From Multifurca ochricompacta (lineage: Eukaryota > Basidiomycota > Agaricomycetes > Russulales > Russulaceae): a stretch of 29,421 nucleotides of DNA. This document shows, one piece after another, positions 10,868 through 21,886 of this stretch. The stretch covers positions 1 through 29,421 of the forward strand of contig WTXG01000369.1 in assembly GCA_022496185.1 (NCBI GenBank), in the 5' to 3' direction. Within the stretch, counting starts at the first letter, position 1. Each line of letters starts with the position of its first letter. The notes beneath the pieces were generated by a model. That model made no database searches. It was not told the DNA's origin and saw only the letters and a list, made by a program, of their open reading frames with translations. Position numbers and translations under genes: made by a program.

Positions 10868-11887
10868 CACCCATCGGCTTGTTCCTGGCACCGACACCGA
10901 CCAACCATTTTCATATGTCATGCATGGCCTTGGTCTTTCGATCAGCAAGTTTTGAAGCTGAAAATTGAGCCATCTCAAATATAAGCCTTTCGGGTCTTCT
11001 TCCTCTTCTTCTTCCCATCCGTTTTGCCGGACTTTGTTTATTGCTGGCTGGTATGACGGTTGGGTTCTACTATAAATTTATTTCCTGCCTAAAATTATGT
11101 GGCCTTCTTCTGGGACTAGCCCGGACCCCCCTACTGAGAAGCTCATGGGTACCACGCGCTTTTCAACTTGAGCCGAGAGCGAAGACCGTTTAGCTAGTAG
11201 CATTACCTTTAACCATGACGTGGCAGTTGTCCCTTGATCGGAATGTAAAGTACCTGGAACTGGCACCGAAAAGCGTAGGACTGCGCAGCGTGAGCGGTTC
11301 GAGGTTGAAGGAAAATATAACCCATCTCCCATCCATCAGAAGTAAGAAGAGAAGTGTGCGCTTATCAGGTTTCTATGCCTTGAATAGTTAGGTTCCGCAC
11401 AATCTAGCGGGGGCGAGCAGATTGGATCCCTCCAGCTTTCTCCTTTTTTTTTTTTTTGAATCTGAATCTTCCTCCTCCTGTAGATTTTACCACAGGGGCG
11501 GGGCTGTCGCGGGGGTCTTTTTTTTTTTAAATTGTTGTTGTCCACATGGTCGTATCTGGCGTCTTTGTCGTCCACCGAGCGATAATCGATAGCGTTATTT
11601 CAACCGAGTTGCGAGGAAGTTTTCTATTTCATCTCGATGCCTTAATCGAACAACTCATAGGGTTGGATTGCTGTTCAAACCCCAAAGAGAAGTTTTACTA
11701 AAAGGATTCAAGTCAAGACCACATGCTCGGGCGTTAAATACGAGTGAGCAAATATGAGATGAGCGAGTTTGGCTGACCGACCTACAATAAAAAAAACTTT
11801 CTCTCTCGCTTCGCTTCTCCATGACGTCCGCTCAGGTACACGCCACCGCACCGTCGACTATTTCTAATTTCTATATTACATTACACG

Positions 11888-11909
11888 ACCAACCAACCAA
11901 CCAACCAAC
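11888..11909. repeat. (CCAA)n microsatellite
   Basis: Five consecutive ACCA/CCAA units in an AT-rich stretch. Confidence 0.8.
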
Positions 11910-12363
11910 ACAATTCATAAATAATAATGTACCAACCACTTGCAGAATCGGTGAGACGTTCTTTTGATTCCGCTTCCGCAAAAAAAAGAAAGGTTCCAGC
12001 AGCTGAGCGCGTCAAGGAGACAATCTCCAATCAGTACATTAGAGAGAATGTTGTGTTTGTGTGCGTGTGGCGAAGATGGTCACACTTCCGCATTTGGCAT
12101 CAAGGCACATGTTATCAATACAATATAATAATAATATCAATTTATTTTATCAATAGCCGACGCTCGGTTCCGGGGAAGAAAGAAGGGAAGAAAGTGTGAA
12201 ACGATCGTACCTAAAAGGGAAGTTGGATTACGGAGCGCAACTTGCCAACAACTGGGGGTCACACGGGTATTGAAGGACCGGACCGAAGAATTGACGCATT
12301 CGATGCCGATGCGATGCGACGATTAGAAATCAATATGAAATCTATCAGATCCATCCTGAGACT

Positions 12364-12365
<2 letters not shown>

Positions 12366-12394
<29 letters not shown>
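12366..12394. repeat. (CGTTTT)n microsatellite
   Basis: Nearly five perfect copies of CGTTTT follow one another. No coding frame crosses them. Confidence 0.85.
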
Positions 12395-12744
12395 CAGGTT
12401 TGAGTTTGTGTTGCCCACATGGCTTGACGCAGGCGGCATATATAGACCTTACGTATAAGTGTAGTGGTGGCGCGCTACAGACTTGGAGGTTAGAGGATAG
12501 TTCGAGTGGTCAATGCTAGCTTCAGATATGTCAATTTGCGTCCCCTTCTATCTTGGTAAGAGGGACCTTGTTAGTCCCCCGTACAAGAAGGTGGGAGGAT
12601 GGATTTCCTAGGCAAGAAGAGGGTGTCGACGGCTTAACTTTTTACCCGCGACGACGGCTTACAAAGTACAAGGTCCTGCTTCCATCGCTGTATGTTACAA
12701 TTATGTGTTCGCAATGATGTGACCGTTGGTGGACACAAACAAGC

Positions 12745-12785
12745 AACAAAGATACAAAGATGCAAAGACACAAAGACACAAAGAC
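12745..12785. repeat. (ACAAAG)n degenerate hexamer repeat
   Basis: Units ACAAAG, ATACAAAG, ATGCAAAG and ACACAAAG alternate with single-base changes. Confidence 0.75.
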
Positions 12786-13388
12786 GGACAATATGTGGAA
12801 ATGGAAATGGGGGGTGGGGCTACCATGAATATTCTCCGACGCGGACATTCGAGTGTTTCTTGGATGCGTGTTAGGAGACAGAATTGATACAGATACAGGT
12901 TTGTAGGTGAAGGCTTAGGATGGTGCATATGACACGAAGAGGCCGACGCGCGGATACAGGGTGGATTCTGATCTTCTGTTGTAGATTGGAGGCTCAGTAC
13001 CATGATGGCAACAAAGTTACAAGATATTGAAGATATTGTAATCGTAACCATAAGGGGGTCAGTTAGTCACAGCACAGCACATTAAAGTGAGCCGGTAGTT
13101 GGCCACAGCCATTGTGTACGTAAGGCGCCAAAAACAAATTGGTTGGAAGTTGGAAAATTTGGTTGGATTCGAGAAGCAAGAAAGAAGAGAAGTAGACTAG
13201 TTGGGAATTGTAAGAAAGAGCGCACATGGGAAGGGTTCGTTCGTGGGGTTCGTGGGCAAGTTGACGACTAATGGCCTGAAGCGAAATATTCTGATCTCAG
13301 TAATGTTGGATGTTGAGAGCGGAAGTGCCGACGAGTAGGTATGACGAACCGAACGAACCCATAAGAAAGCTTCTACTTCTCTTCTCTC

Positions 13389-13463
13389 TGTGGTGTGTGA
13401 GTGTATGAGTGTGAGAGTGTGAGAGTGAGAGAGTGAGAGAGTGTGAGTGTGAGTGTGAGAGAG
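13389..13463. repeat. GT/GA-rich microsatellite (GAGTGTGA type)
   Basis: A mixed run of GTGA, GAGA and GTGT dinucleotide-based units covers about 75 bp. It is purely purine plus T on the plus strand. Confidence 0.85.
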
Positions 13464-13567
13464 CGTCTAATCGGTAAAGTTGAGATCTGAGTCTGAGATT
13501 TAGACTACTCAATGGGGATGATTTCCTTTTTTAACTCACCCCACTCACCCACCCAACCAAACCAAGC

Positions 13568-13617
13568 ACCCGTACCCGTACCCGTAGCCGTAGCCGTACC
13601 CGTAACCCGTACCCCGT
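13568..13617. repeat. (CCCGTA)n repeat
   Basis: Hexamers CCCGTA and AGCCGT alternate for about 50 bp. It merges into the C-tract on its right. Confidence 0.85.
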
Positions 13618-13622
13618 CCTAA

Positions 13623-13670
13623 CCCTCTCCCGTCCTCCCCTCCCCTTCCCCATCCCCTCCCCCTCCCACC
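13623..13670 (-). other. C-tract with G-quadruplex potential on the minus strand
   Basis: Runs of three to five C separated by one to four bases occur at least six times in under 50 bp. The complementary strand therefore has enough G-runs with short loops to fit the G-quadruplex consensus. It lies about 570 bp upstream of the zinc-cluster start codon. Structure formation is inferred. Confidence 0.5.
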
Positions 13671-13795
13671 GGAAACAAACCAATTAGTTTTTGACTGCGG
13701 AGAGATTCGGTTGCATGAGCATGAGTTTATTCTTACCTACATGAATTTGAGTAGTTAGAGACGACTAGTAGTAGACTGCTCTAACCCGTAGCAAT

Positions 13796-13920
13796 CCCAT
13801 CCCATCCCTTCCCTTCCCATCCTACCCCATCCCATCCTACCCCATCCATCCTTGTCCCTATCCATTATCCCATATCCCATATCCCATATCCCATATCCCT
13901 ATTCCTATTCCCGTATCCCC
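13796..13920. repeat. CCCATC / ATCCCAT tandem repeat tract
   Basis: First CCCATC, CCCTTC and CCCATCCTA units, then four perfect ATCCCAT units near 13868-13898. The tract is almost free of G on the plus strand. It probably lies in the promoter or 5' leader of the zinc-cluster gene. Confidence 0.8.
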
Positions 13921-14178
13921 CGCATCTCTGCATACCTAATCATTATTATCATCAGCTCCCCGGTCGGTCGATCATTTTTTTGTCTTCGTTCAGTTCACGC
14001 CGCGGGCCCGGTGAAAGTCCTGATCGTGACAAGCTCGGAGGTTCGGACTGAACTGACTGACCATTGTTGTGCACAGCGTTCCCCCGAACTCATCCTCCCT
14101 TTTTTTTTTTTTTCCTTCCTTCATATCATATTATTATTCAACGCTCACTTGGTATGTTCTTCGTCTCTTCTTCATCCT

Positions 14179-14202
14179 ACTCTCACTCTCACTCTCACTC
14201 TC
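14179..14202. repeat. (CTCACT)n repeat in the 5' leader
   Basis: Four copies of a CTCACT hexamer lie within 60 bp upstream of the zinc-cluster ATG, inside a pyrimidine-rich leader typical of highly expressed fungal promoters. Confidence 0.75.
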
Positions 14203-14232
14203 GTTCTTTTCTTTTACCTTCCATCTTCTCCC

Positions 14233-17200
14233 ATGTCCCATCACAACGAACGTCAGCCATATCCTATCATCAAGTCTGAATCTCCCCCCCTTCAGTCTAT
14301 CCCCATCTCCTCCACAGGTCAATCTCATTCTCACTACGCAGACATTGGTCCACGCTATCGTTTCGGCGCCAGTGATCACAATCTTCTGCCTCCTTTCAGC
14401 TTTATGTCTCAGCCCAGGTCATCTTCCTCCACTTGGCATACCATCTCCATTTCTCCTACAAATCCCTTCTCCAGCTCCTTCAATTCTCAATCCCACTCTG
14501 CTTTACCCCCATTCGACGATTCGACCGCACTTACCTTGACAGATGAATATGATGATGGTGATGACCTTGGTCAATTGCCCTCAAGGTCTGCCTCAGTTGC
14601 CGACATATTTCATGACCCCTCAAGCTCATCGTCCAAAATATTCGACAAGGCCGTTCGTAGGAGAAGTAGTAAAGGTGCGTTGGTTGCCTTGGCCCTTCCC
14701 TGCATAATTGACATGTACGATTCATTCGTGTAGCTTGCGACCAGTGTCGCAAGTCCAAGTGCAAGTGTGAGAGGTCATCTGGAAATGAACCATGCAAGGC
14801 TTGCATCATGTTAGGAACACGTAAGTATTCGGTCATCCAACCTGCTCACTACCTTCTTCAACCCCTCCTCATGAGTCCTTGTTCTCTCTGACGGTCGTCA
14901 CACATCTCACCCTCCTAAGCCCCTCGTTCCTCTCGTTAAATTCTGTATTCTTTGCGTCTATTTGGACCACAACCCCACGATGTCCTATTTTTTTTTTTTT
15001 TTGTCGTATTCGTTTATCGTCCTCAGGACTGACAAATTTCTACTTGAAGATTGCACGTTTCTTGGCCCATCCCGAAAGCGTGGCCCTCCAAAAGGGTACA
15101 TTGACGCGATAGAAGCGCGTTTACACCAAACGGAGGCCCTCGTTGGCATCATGCTCGCTGCCAATGACTCGCGTGCGAAAAGTCTGTTGGACGACCTGTC
15201 TCAGGTACCGTATCCTCTCTTCGCGATCACGAGTTCCGTACTCTGATCTTGCCACAATTTTTTTTCCCGCTGTTCTAGGACCCGCTCGCCTACGAGATAA
15301 TTCAACGCGTTGATAACTCCCCGTATGGTGTGAAAGGTCAGGATCGAGCTGCCAAGTTGTCCACCACCTCCAAGACACGGCCTCATCCACCAGGAGTGAA
15401 GGTCAAGTCAGACTCTCCGAACCTGTCCATCCATACCACACAGTCCGTCTATTTTCCCTTTCCTTCGCCATACCTACCTTGTTTCGTCTCACCTTCTCTT
15501 CTTCTTCACCAGTCCGTCAATCGAATGGCAGGAAAGCCTCATCGACCGCCTATCCTCCCTTGCATCGTCTCGTGGGCAGACCACTCGATCACCAGACCGT
15601 ACCTCTCCACAGCCCTCCTTCAGTACCCGCCGCCCAACTTTATCTCTTACTATAGGGCATCTGAGATCGCCAGATAGCAGCGAGCCCCCCCGCTCTCGCC
15701 AGCGGCGGATAAGCTCTCAGTCTCCTTCGGATTCTTTCCAATCTCTGCGCTCTTCTCCAGCAGGTGCTGGCGCGAGCAGTGTCGCTCTGGGGAGTGACGC
15801 TATGGACGAGCATGAAAAACATCGCAGTGCTGAAGAAGATGCACTTGTAAGCGAGATCGGTCAGCTCAGTTTGAATGAAGAGAGGGAGGTAAGATACCAC
15901 GGTCAAGCGAGTGGCTTGCACCTACTAGACGTTAAGGCGCGAGTCGATGGACGCAACGAGGGAGGGATATGGTGAGTTGCTGAGTGATCTTTTTGATTAT
16001 CATCCAGCATCGGAACAATTTGTTGAGGATTCAGCTGATAATACGGGCTCTCTCAGGCGTTTTCCAAAAGCCCGCGTTTGGCCACCTCTTCCACAGTCAG
16101 AGTACAATGCTCAGTCACGTGACAGAGGAGAATCCGTTAATTTACCAGATGCCGCTACTCAGGAGGAGCTGTTAGAGATCTACTTTGCATATGTTCACCC
16201 TGCGTTACCCATTCTCCACAAACAGAGCTTCCTGGAGGAGTTGCGTAACGGGTGCGCCTTCTAAACGTTTTCACTCCACCCATCCGTCTCCCTCATCCGG
16301 CTACTCATAGGCACATTTCTTGCCAATCCGGCAGCAGCAATTTTGATACCTCTTCCTCCTCGCAATTCGGTCGGAGGCGGGCGCACATATCTCCATTGCT
16401 CTTACTTGCCATGTTTTCCGTTGCAGCCAGGTATACGCTGACCCAAGATGGCAATAGACCACCAACGGAAAGCGCGATGTGGTCCGAAGGTGATGTGTAT
16501 CTGGCCGAGGCTAAACGACTTCTCGATTCGTCCTATTCCTCCTCTCGTTCTGCCACTTGCCAGGCGTTGCTTCTCATGGGATATCGCGAGATTGGAATCG
16601 GTGCGATGGCACAAGCATGGCTCTATGTCGGCATGGCCATTCGCATGGCTCAGGACCTTGGCATTCACAAGAGCGCGGATCGATGGATGCATGACGGAAC
16701 ATCGCTGTTTAGTCCAGTTGAGTTACAGGAGCGCCGCAGGATCTGGTATGCTTGCGTGATCATGGACAAGTATGTCTCGTCGTACATAGGACGTCCATTG
16801 GCCATCCGCGAACAAGACTTCGATACTGAACTCCCAAGTCTCGGTGAGGTACGTCTCTTTGCTTCTCACACTAGATTGGTTCATCCCTGAAACCTTTTTT
16901 TCCTGGTAGTCCGAGGAGATGGAAGAATGGAAACCCACAAAGCGTGATCGCGAGACGCACAATTATGCGCCCTTTCCCATATACACCCTCTCATGCTTCA
17001 ATGCTTCCGCTTCGCTTTGTACGCTTGTGGTTCCTTCACTCAAGTTTTATTATTATTGTTTTTTCTAAAAAAAAAAAAACTTTCATTCGCCTTTAACAGC
17101 CAACATTTTCGGTGAAGTTGTCCAAAATATTTATGCCGTTCGTCCTGGCCAGGGCCGCCATTCCGAGTCGTTACGCCTTGGGGCGTTATTGGACAAGTGG

Positions 17201-18464
17201 CTTCTGGATCTACCTGAGCACTTGAGGTTTGATCCCAGCAACTGGAAAAAGCCGCACCCCCCGTCCCCTTATGTTCTCACGTTGCATATGCAGTATTGGT
17301 GTGTGGTCCTCCTATTGCACCGCCCTTTGTGAGTATTCTTTTTTTTTTTTTTCTTTCCAGTCACAAATCTAAATCTCAATTGTGTAATGATGATGTGCAG
17401 TATGCGATATGCGTATGAGATCCGAACGCAAGGGTGAGTGGTTCAATTCGTTATCTGGTTGACTGTCTGACAATGTTCACGGAAGGTTGGACGACCCTGG
17501 CGATCCAGAGCTTCGAGTGATTTCGCAAAAGAACCACGACCTCTGCGTTCGTGCTGCCAACCATATTACATCCACCATCGTGGCATTCAAGGAACACTTT
17601 TGCGTGAGGCGTGCACCTGTGTTCCTTTCGTACTACGTTTTCACTGCGGGCATCATGCACGTTACTACTCGTGGGTTTACTGATCAGCCAGCATCTGAGT
17701 TTAATGCTCACATACATTCTCGTAGTTAACGCGTACCCGAATGATCCACAGGCGCGCAGTGGGCTCGTGTCGTGCATGGACGTGCTTCAGCGCATGTCAG
17801 TTGCCTGGCCTAGCGCTGGACGGGCTTGGGAGCTTCTCTATGGCTCCAAGGCAAACTCCCAGACTTCTATCTGCTCCCCATCGATGGCGGAGGCGATCAG
17901 GACGCAGAAGCGGAGGGCGGATCATTTCCTTGATGATGAGCCACCACTCTACCGAGTTGAGCTGCAACCAACGACTCAAAGGGGACGGTCGGATGCCGTG
18001 AACGGTCAACCGCATCAGCAGCACGAATCCACTTTGGGCAGCTCCCAAAATTTCTACCCGTTATATGATCGCTGGCCAGGAGAAGGCAACCCCAACGCCT
18101 CCCCTGGAAACTTGTCGACGTCTGTGTTACCCCAACAATACAGCACGGGCTTTGTTGACAGGGGAGTCGTCCGCGGTTCAAACGCTAGTCCGACGGACGG
18201 AGTCGGTGTTAGCTCTCAGCAAGACTCGCCAGTCGGCTACCCACGCTATTGGAGTGATTACTCGGCTCTAAACCAGCTGAGCGCACCATTTACTAACTCA
18301 ATCGAGCATGAAGGTCAGCATAATCAGCAGCCCCATTCGCATGTGTATCCAATATCGGGTCAATACTCACTTTATGGTGAGCAGCCCCATCCCTCGTTTT
18401 GGTTTGCTCAACTGACATCATGCGCTTGTACACCTAAGATAATCTCTCATCGTCGGATGTCTAA
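14233..18464 (+). CDS. Zn2Cys6 zinc-cluster transcription factor with fungal_trans domain
   Basis: A nuclear DNA-binding regulator. Thirteen exons (14233-14674, 14734-14820, 15050-15204, 15279-15442, 15513-15971, 16057-16251, 16311-16848, 16910-17018, 17100-17328, 17401-17433, 17486-17670, 17726-18376, 18439-18464) sum to 3,273 nt, 1,090 aa. Residues 1-147 are Ser/Pro-rich. The zinc cluster follows (CDQCRKSKCKC, then EPCKAC and a sixth Cys in THCTFLG), with Cys spacing 2-6-8-2-6. A basic linker, RKRGPPKGYIDAIEARL, comes next, then a predicted coil. The middle-homology (fungal_trans) domain covers about residues 465-800, with YFAYVHPALPILHK, LLLLAMFSVAARYT, GIGAMAQAWLYVGMAIRMAQ, ERRRIWYACVIMDKYVSSYI and GRPLAIREQDFDTELPS. 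The C-terminal 200 residues are Gln/Ser/Tyr-rich, a possible activation region. The RKRGPPKGYI linker places it near Rgt1/xylanolytic-regulator-like factors, but the target pathway cannot be read from sequence. The leader is long and repetitive. Confidence 0.9.
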
Positions 18465-19918
18465 AAAGAAAAGAAAAACAATGCCTGGATCATGTCGACC
18501 TTTCGTACTCTGAAGTCCATCCGTCCGCTCGATCGGTGATACTTTCTTCAAAAGGACAGGACAGGCATCCCGGTCAGCGTCGCGCCATCCCTTCGCTGTG
18601 CAACATGATGTTGCTATAGGATGAAGCTGGGCAACCTCAGGCCCATTGCTATCGTGAACCTCTGTCATTGCTGGCGGCTCTATTAAGTTAGTTTATGTAT
18701 TTTTACAAAAATCGGTACTCTACAGGTCATCTTAATGGATGGATTTGGGTTTTTCATCTTTACCTCCCACCAGTAGTTGTTGGTGCGATGTGTGTGAGTG
18801 TCGTCCCAAGGTAAAGATGTTGATGAGATCTAAAGAAAAGTAGAGAATATTAGTGTGGCACTTCAAAAACATGACGGGACGCAGATGTGATGATTCGCTT
18901 AAAAACTTTCGAGGAGGTAGCACAAATAAGAGGTTTTACTGCTGAGGGGAAAAGGGTTGCAGGATGCTGATTGGGGGTTTAAATACGTGGCGGAGAGGCA
19001 CGAGTGCGATAAACGTTGTCTTAGTTTAGCTCGGTGCCAGGTAAAGAGTCACTGTTTTTGAACATGCTGTCGTGTTTGTTTGAGATGGTGCTAGACGTCG
19101 GCTTTATGGTCTTCTGGACTACGCGTCGGGTGTTGGCCGGCTTGAAGCATGAAATAGTGGGCTTGATGTGTAGCGCATGTGCCTTCCTTACACCGCAAAC
19201 GTGGTGATTATGTCTTGGGAAACGGAAGTCACGTTAGGGGTTGATTGCGTGCGTGGTGTCCATGGAACCCTAGAACATCCCCAGTTGTGTGGTGCCCCAT
19301 CCACCCACCACGCAGTATGCCGAGAAAACAATGCCTTGTTTGGTCGAACCACGGGGAGTGAGGGGCTAGCGAGCACGCCGCCACCACCACCACCACAACA
19401 ACAGCAACAACAACAACAGCAACACGATAGCATCAATACTATGTCTGGATCAGGAGTATCAATGCTGTGTTCTGGAGAAACGTTTTAGCACCCAGAATTT
19501 GGAATAAAAAAGAGCTCACACCAAGCCACTATTGATAGTGGCGATTGCCGGGCCATAAGGATTGGGTGCTTGTGATTGTTCCCCACTACACCCACCGGTG
19601 CAGGAGCAGGGTTGTCCAGGGTCAAGTTTCTGGATTTCGCTATGGCACTGATTTTTGAGCGTAGGGAGCCGCCGTCCGTCGAATTAGACCCCCGGTCGTT
19701 TGCCGCCGCTAGATAGTTAAGATCTGAATATTTTTTTCCAAGCCATCATGTGAGACAGACACCAAGACTTGCTTCATCCGTGGAGGCCGCAATCCGTGAC
19801 GCAGTTGACGTTTACGTAGAGAACAGGTGGCATTAAGCAAACGCTCGCTCCTCGAAGAAAATTAGAGCTGTGTGATACAACGTAGACACTGCATTTGAAA
19901 AAAGTTGAGCTGCCTGCT
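18465..19918. other. Intergenic, no supported gene
   Basis: The first few hundred bases are probably the 3' UTR of the zinc-cluster gene. The only longer open frame with a real ATG is 19177-19488 (+), 103 codons. Its middle is a Pro then Gln homopolymer encoded by a trinucleotide repeat, and its flanks match no family. I see no RNA gene. Confidence 0.5.
19378..19424. repeat. (CCA)n-(CAA/CAG)n trinucleotide repeat
   Basis: About six CCA units are followed by about nine CAA/CAG units. In the plus frame this reads poly-Pro then poly-Gln within a 103-codon open frame, but the repeat alone explains that frame. Confidence 0.85.
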
Positions 19919-20640
19919 CTACTTGTAATGGTGATTAATAGGAAGAGACATGGTTCCAGTTCCAGGAATCTGGCTCTGACCGTAATTAAAAAGCGATGGA
20001 GACGCTGCGCTCAGGGGAGAACTGGATGACCTCAAGCTCAAGGTACTAAGGATCAGGTCGGTGCAAGAGTGCTCATACTCTTGGGATTGCGAAAGAGGGA
20101 AGAGGCAATCACACAAGAGAGATAAAATCGTAGTCAAGAGTGATGAGTGATAATACAAATGAGCGCTTCCAGCTGGACAGAATGGCAGTTGCGCTTGCCA
20201 TCCCGTAACTGTTGGTACCGTTCTGCGTGATTTGATAAACAAAGAGGTCAGGGGTTCCAATGAAAAGGGTCTTGGGATTCAGACAGCAATTCTGTATGCA
20301 GGACAGAATAAAGAAAGGAAGGGAAACAAAGTGAATTCTGCGAGTACCGAAGCTACTGGTTTACAGAAGAGTTCAAGACTGAGGTCTTTGGGCTCTGTGT
20401 GGCTATTCTTAAATAAAAAAATTCCTAGCTATGACGTCTCCTACTCTGGAATACTCTGGAATCCTGTCGAAGGTGACGTCGTTGTACGAGACTTGGGCGT
20501 TGAGGACGCTGCCGACGTTGCGAGAAGGTCAAGACAGTGAGAAAAAGAAAAGATACCTGAATCACGTGATCGTTGGGTGAGGGGTGTACCGTTGGGTAGG
20601 GTAGTTGGGTAGATTAGGATCATCTTGCGTCAGTGTCACT
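19919..20640 (-). CDS. Weak multi-exon candidate on the minus strand, unrecognised
   Basis: Several minus-strand segments look like real protein rather than random frame. Around 20640-20570 the frame reads VTLTQDDPNLPNYPTQRYTP. Around 20520-20410 it reads VLNAQVSYNDVTFDRIPEYS. Around 20275-20160 it reads LFIGTPDLFVYQITQNGTN and MASATAILSSW, ending at GTATTA. A final open stretch ends at 19919 with SPSLFNYGQSQIPGTGTM. I could not join all pieces in one consistent phase or find a convincing start. It may be a small gene, a decaying one, or chance. I recognise no family. Confidence 0.22.
20562..20569. promoter_or_regulatory. TCACGTGA palindrome
   Basis: A perfect eight-base palindrome with a CACGTG core between the weak candidate gene and the promethin-like gene. 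It is one of five copies in the window. No function is shown. Confidence 0.3.
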
Positions 20641-20971
20641 AGGAAGTGTACCAGTACGTAATGGATGAAGTCTGATTACAGGACTGTGGAACGAGAAGGT
20701 TCCTGCTCAGTCAAACCGCAACTCATCTTCAGTTAGCTAATCAGGGAGCAGTCAGTGTGTGCTAAACGATGTAAGGTCTGAGCAAGAAAAAAGCATGGAG
20801 CGATTCTCGTTGCCCAGGTCACCCTGAGGCATACAAACTTGCAATTATAAAAGTGTACAACAGAACAATTCAACGAGAACGATTACATGGCACACAAGAC
20901 AATCAAGGTTCTCCGCGCATTATCTGACACGTCCCTTTTAGTCACACGGGCTTCAGCTAGCGTACTTCGCC

Positions 20972-21886
20972 TCACCGTTTGTAAGGGGGTTCGTGAAGGA
21001 CAGGTTCGGTCTTGGCTGTGAGACCGTCTTTTACCCCTCGTCCGACCGAAACACCCGAATCTTCCGAGGCGTATGGGTCCTCATCAGCCAGGGTTGGACG
21101 GGCCGATGACGGAAAAAATAGGTATGCGACTTCCTGAGACCAAGGGCGGAAGCCATTACGCCCAAAGCGACGGAGGATAAAAACAAGGCGCCCGGAGAGA
21201 TAGGCGGATAACGCAAAGGCGGTCAAAAATCCGGAGAGAAGGAAAGTGGAACCGAGAAAAACGAGGAGGATACCGCCTGACTAGACATGGAGAATGCGAT
21301 GAATGTATCAATGAAATGTTAACTTACCTAAGAAAAGGAATACACCAGTCGAGAATGCCAAGGCGAGACAAAGGGCGAGTGTCAATGCAGTTGAAAGCGT
21401 GGCAACCAATATGATGCTTAGAAGCATATATGAGAGTGACGCAGCATAAAATGGGGGCGAGTACGACCACATACAAGAACGCAAGGACAGGAAAGAGGCT
21501 GAGGGCAACAAAGGTGGAGAAAAAGACCTATGTATCATAGCAGAGATGGGATCATATTAGGCCTGGCGTAATGAGGGCAAAGTAGTTGGAGGGGCGGGGA
21601 CTCACGAAAGGAATCGGATACGAGAAAAATGATGCCTTTAGGAGTTCGACGATAGGAATAACGTAATTCTTTTCAAAACTAAGGAAGAAAGTTCGGGTTC
21701 AGGTGGGATGAAGGTACGTGGTAAAGTTAGGGAGGTGTACCTTGCAAAGGCCTGCTGTACAGTTGTGACGCTGTTATCAAAGTAAAGGGAAAGGGTATCT
21801 TGAGGGGTCTTTGATTCCCCAACTTGAGCCCCATTGTTAATTGTTGATTCGTTCGTAACGTTCGCGCGTTCGTAAAAAGCAAGCAA
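20972..21886 (-). CDS. Promethin/LDAF1-like hydrophobic membrane protein
   Basis: Five exons: exon 1 ending at 21741, then 21678-21606, 21527-21475, 21416-21328 and 21276-20972. They encode about 205 residues. After TPQDTLSLYFDNSVTTVQQA and FEKNYVIPIVELL comes SYPIPFVFFSTFVALSLFPV, then an almost uncharged stretch of about 90 residues rich in Leu, Ala, Phe and Ser. This includes FFIILVATLSTALTLALC, a central GGILLVFLG and FLLSGFLTAF, followed by a positively charged LSGRLVFILRRFGRNG and a hydrophilic tail. This order (short amphipathic start, Pro-containing hydrophobic hairpins, a mid Gly-Gly turn, basic exit) resembles promethin/LDAF1, a seipin partner at lipid-droplet assembly sites. Function is inferred from architecture only. 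The start is unresolved: exon 1 is open back to about 21894 without an in-frame ATG. The ATG at 21834 lies one base out of frame. Confidence 0.6.

Larger units (their letters stand above)
10640..14232. other. Gene-poor, repeat-rich region upstream of the zinc-cluster gene
   Basis: About 3.6 kb has no coding region I can support. It contains at least eight different simple repeats, long poly-A/T runs (near 11450 and 11520), and a C-rich plus strand from about 13530 to 13920. The right end must contain the leader and promoter of the Zn2Cys6 gene starting at 14233. Short open frames, for example 11927-12199 (+) with an AKKRKV nuclear-signal-like string, are not convincing. Confidence 0.55.

Noticed and set aside
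11655..11690. TTCAAACCCC string resembling a tRNA T-arm
   Set aside because: No D-arm, anticodon arm or acceptor pairing could be found around it.
11927..12199. 90-codon frame with an AKKRKV nuclear-signal-like string
   Set aside because: It lies in repeat-rich DNA, ends in poly-Ile and Lys tracts from A/T-rich sequence, and shows no conserved domain.
12642..13051. Minus-strand frames rich in Leu, Val and Cys suggesting membrane proteins
   Set aside because: The apparent hydrophobic region is encoded by the ACAAAG repeat read on the opposite strand.
13852..14232. Upstream extension of the zinc-cluster reading frame
   Set aside because: It is open but has no ATG and is translated repeat; the ATG at 14233 fits the family better.
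19177..19488. 103-codon frame with poly-Pro and poly-Gln
   Set aside because: The homopolymers come from a trinucleotide microsatellite, and the flanks show no family features or splice sites.
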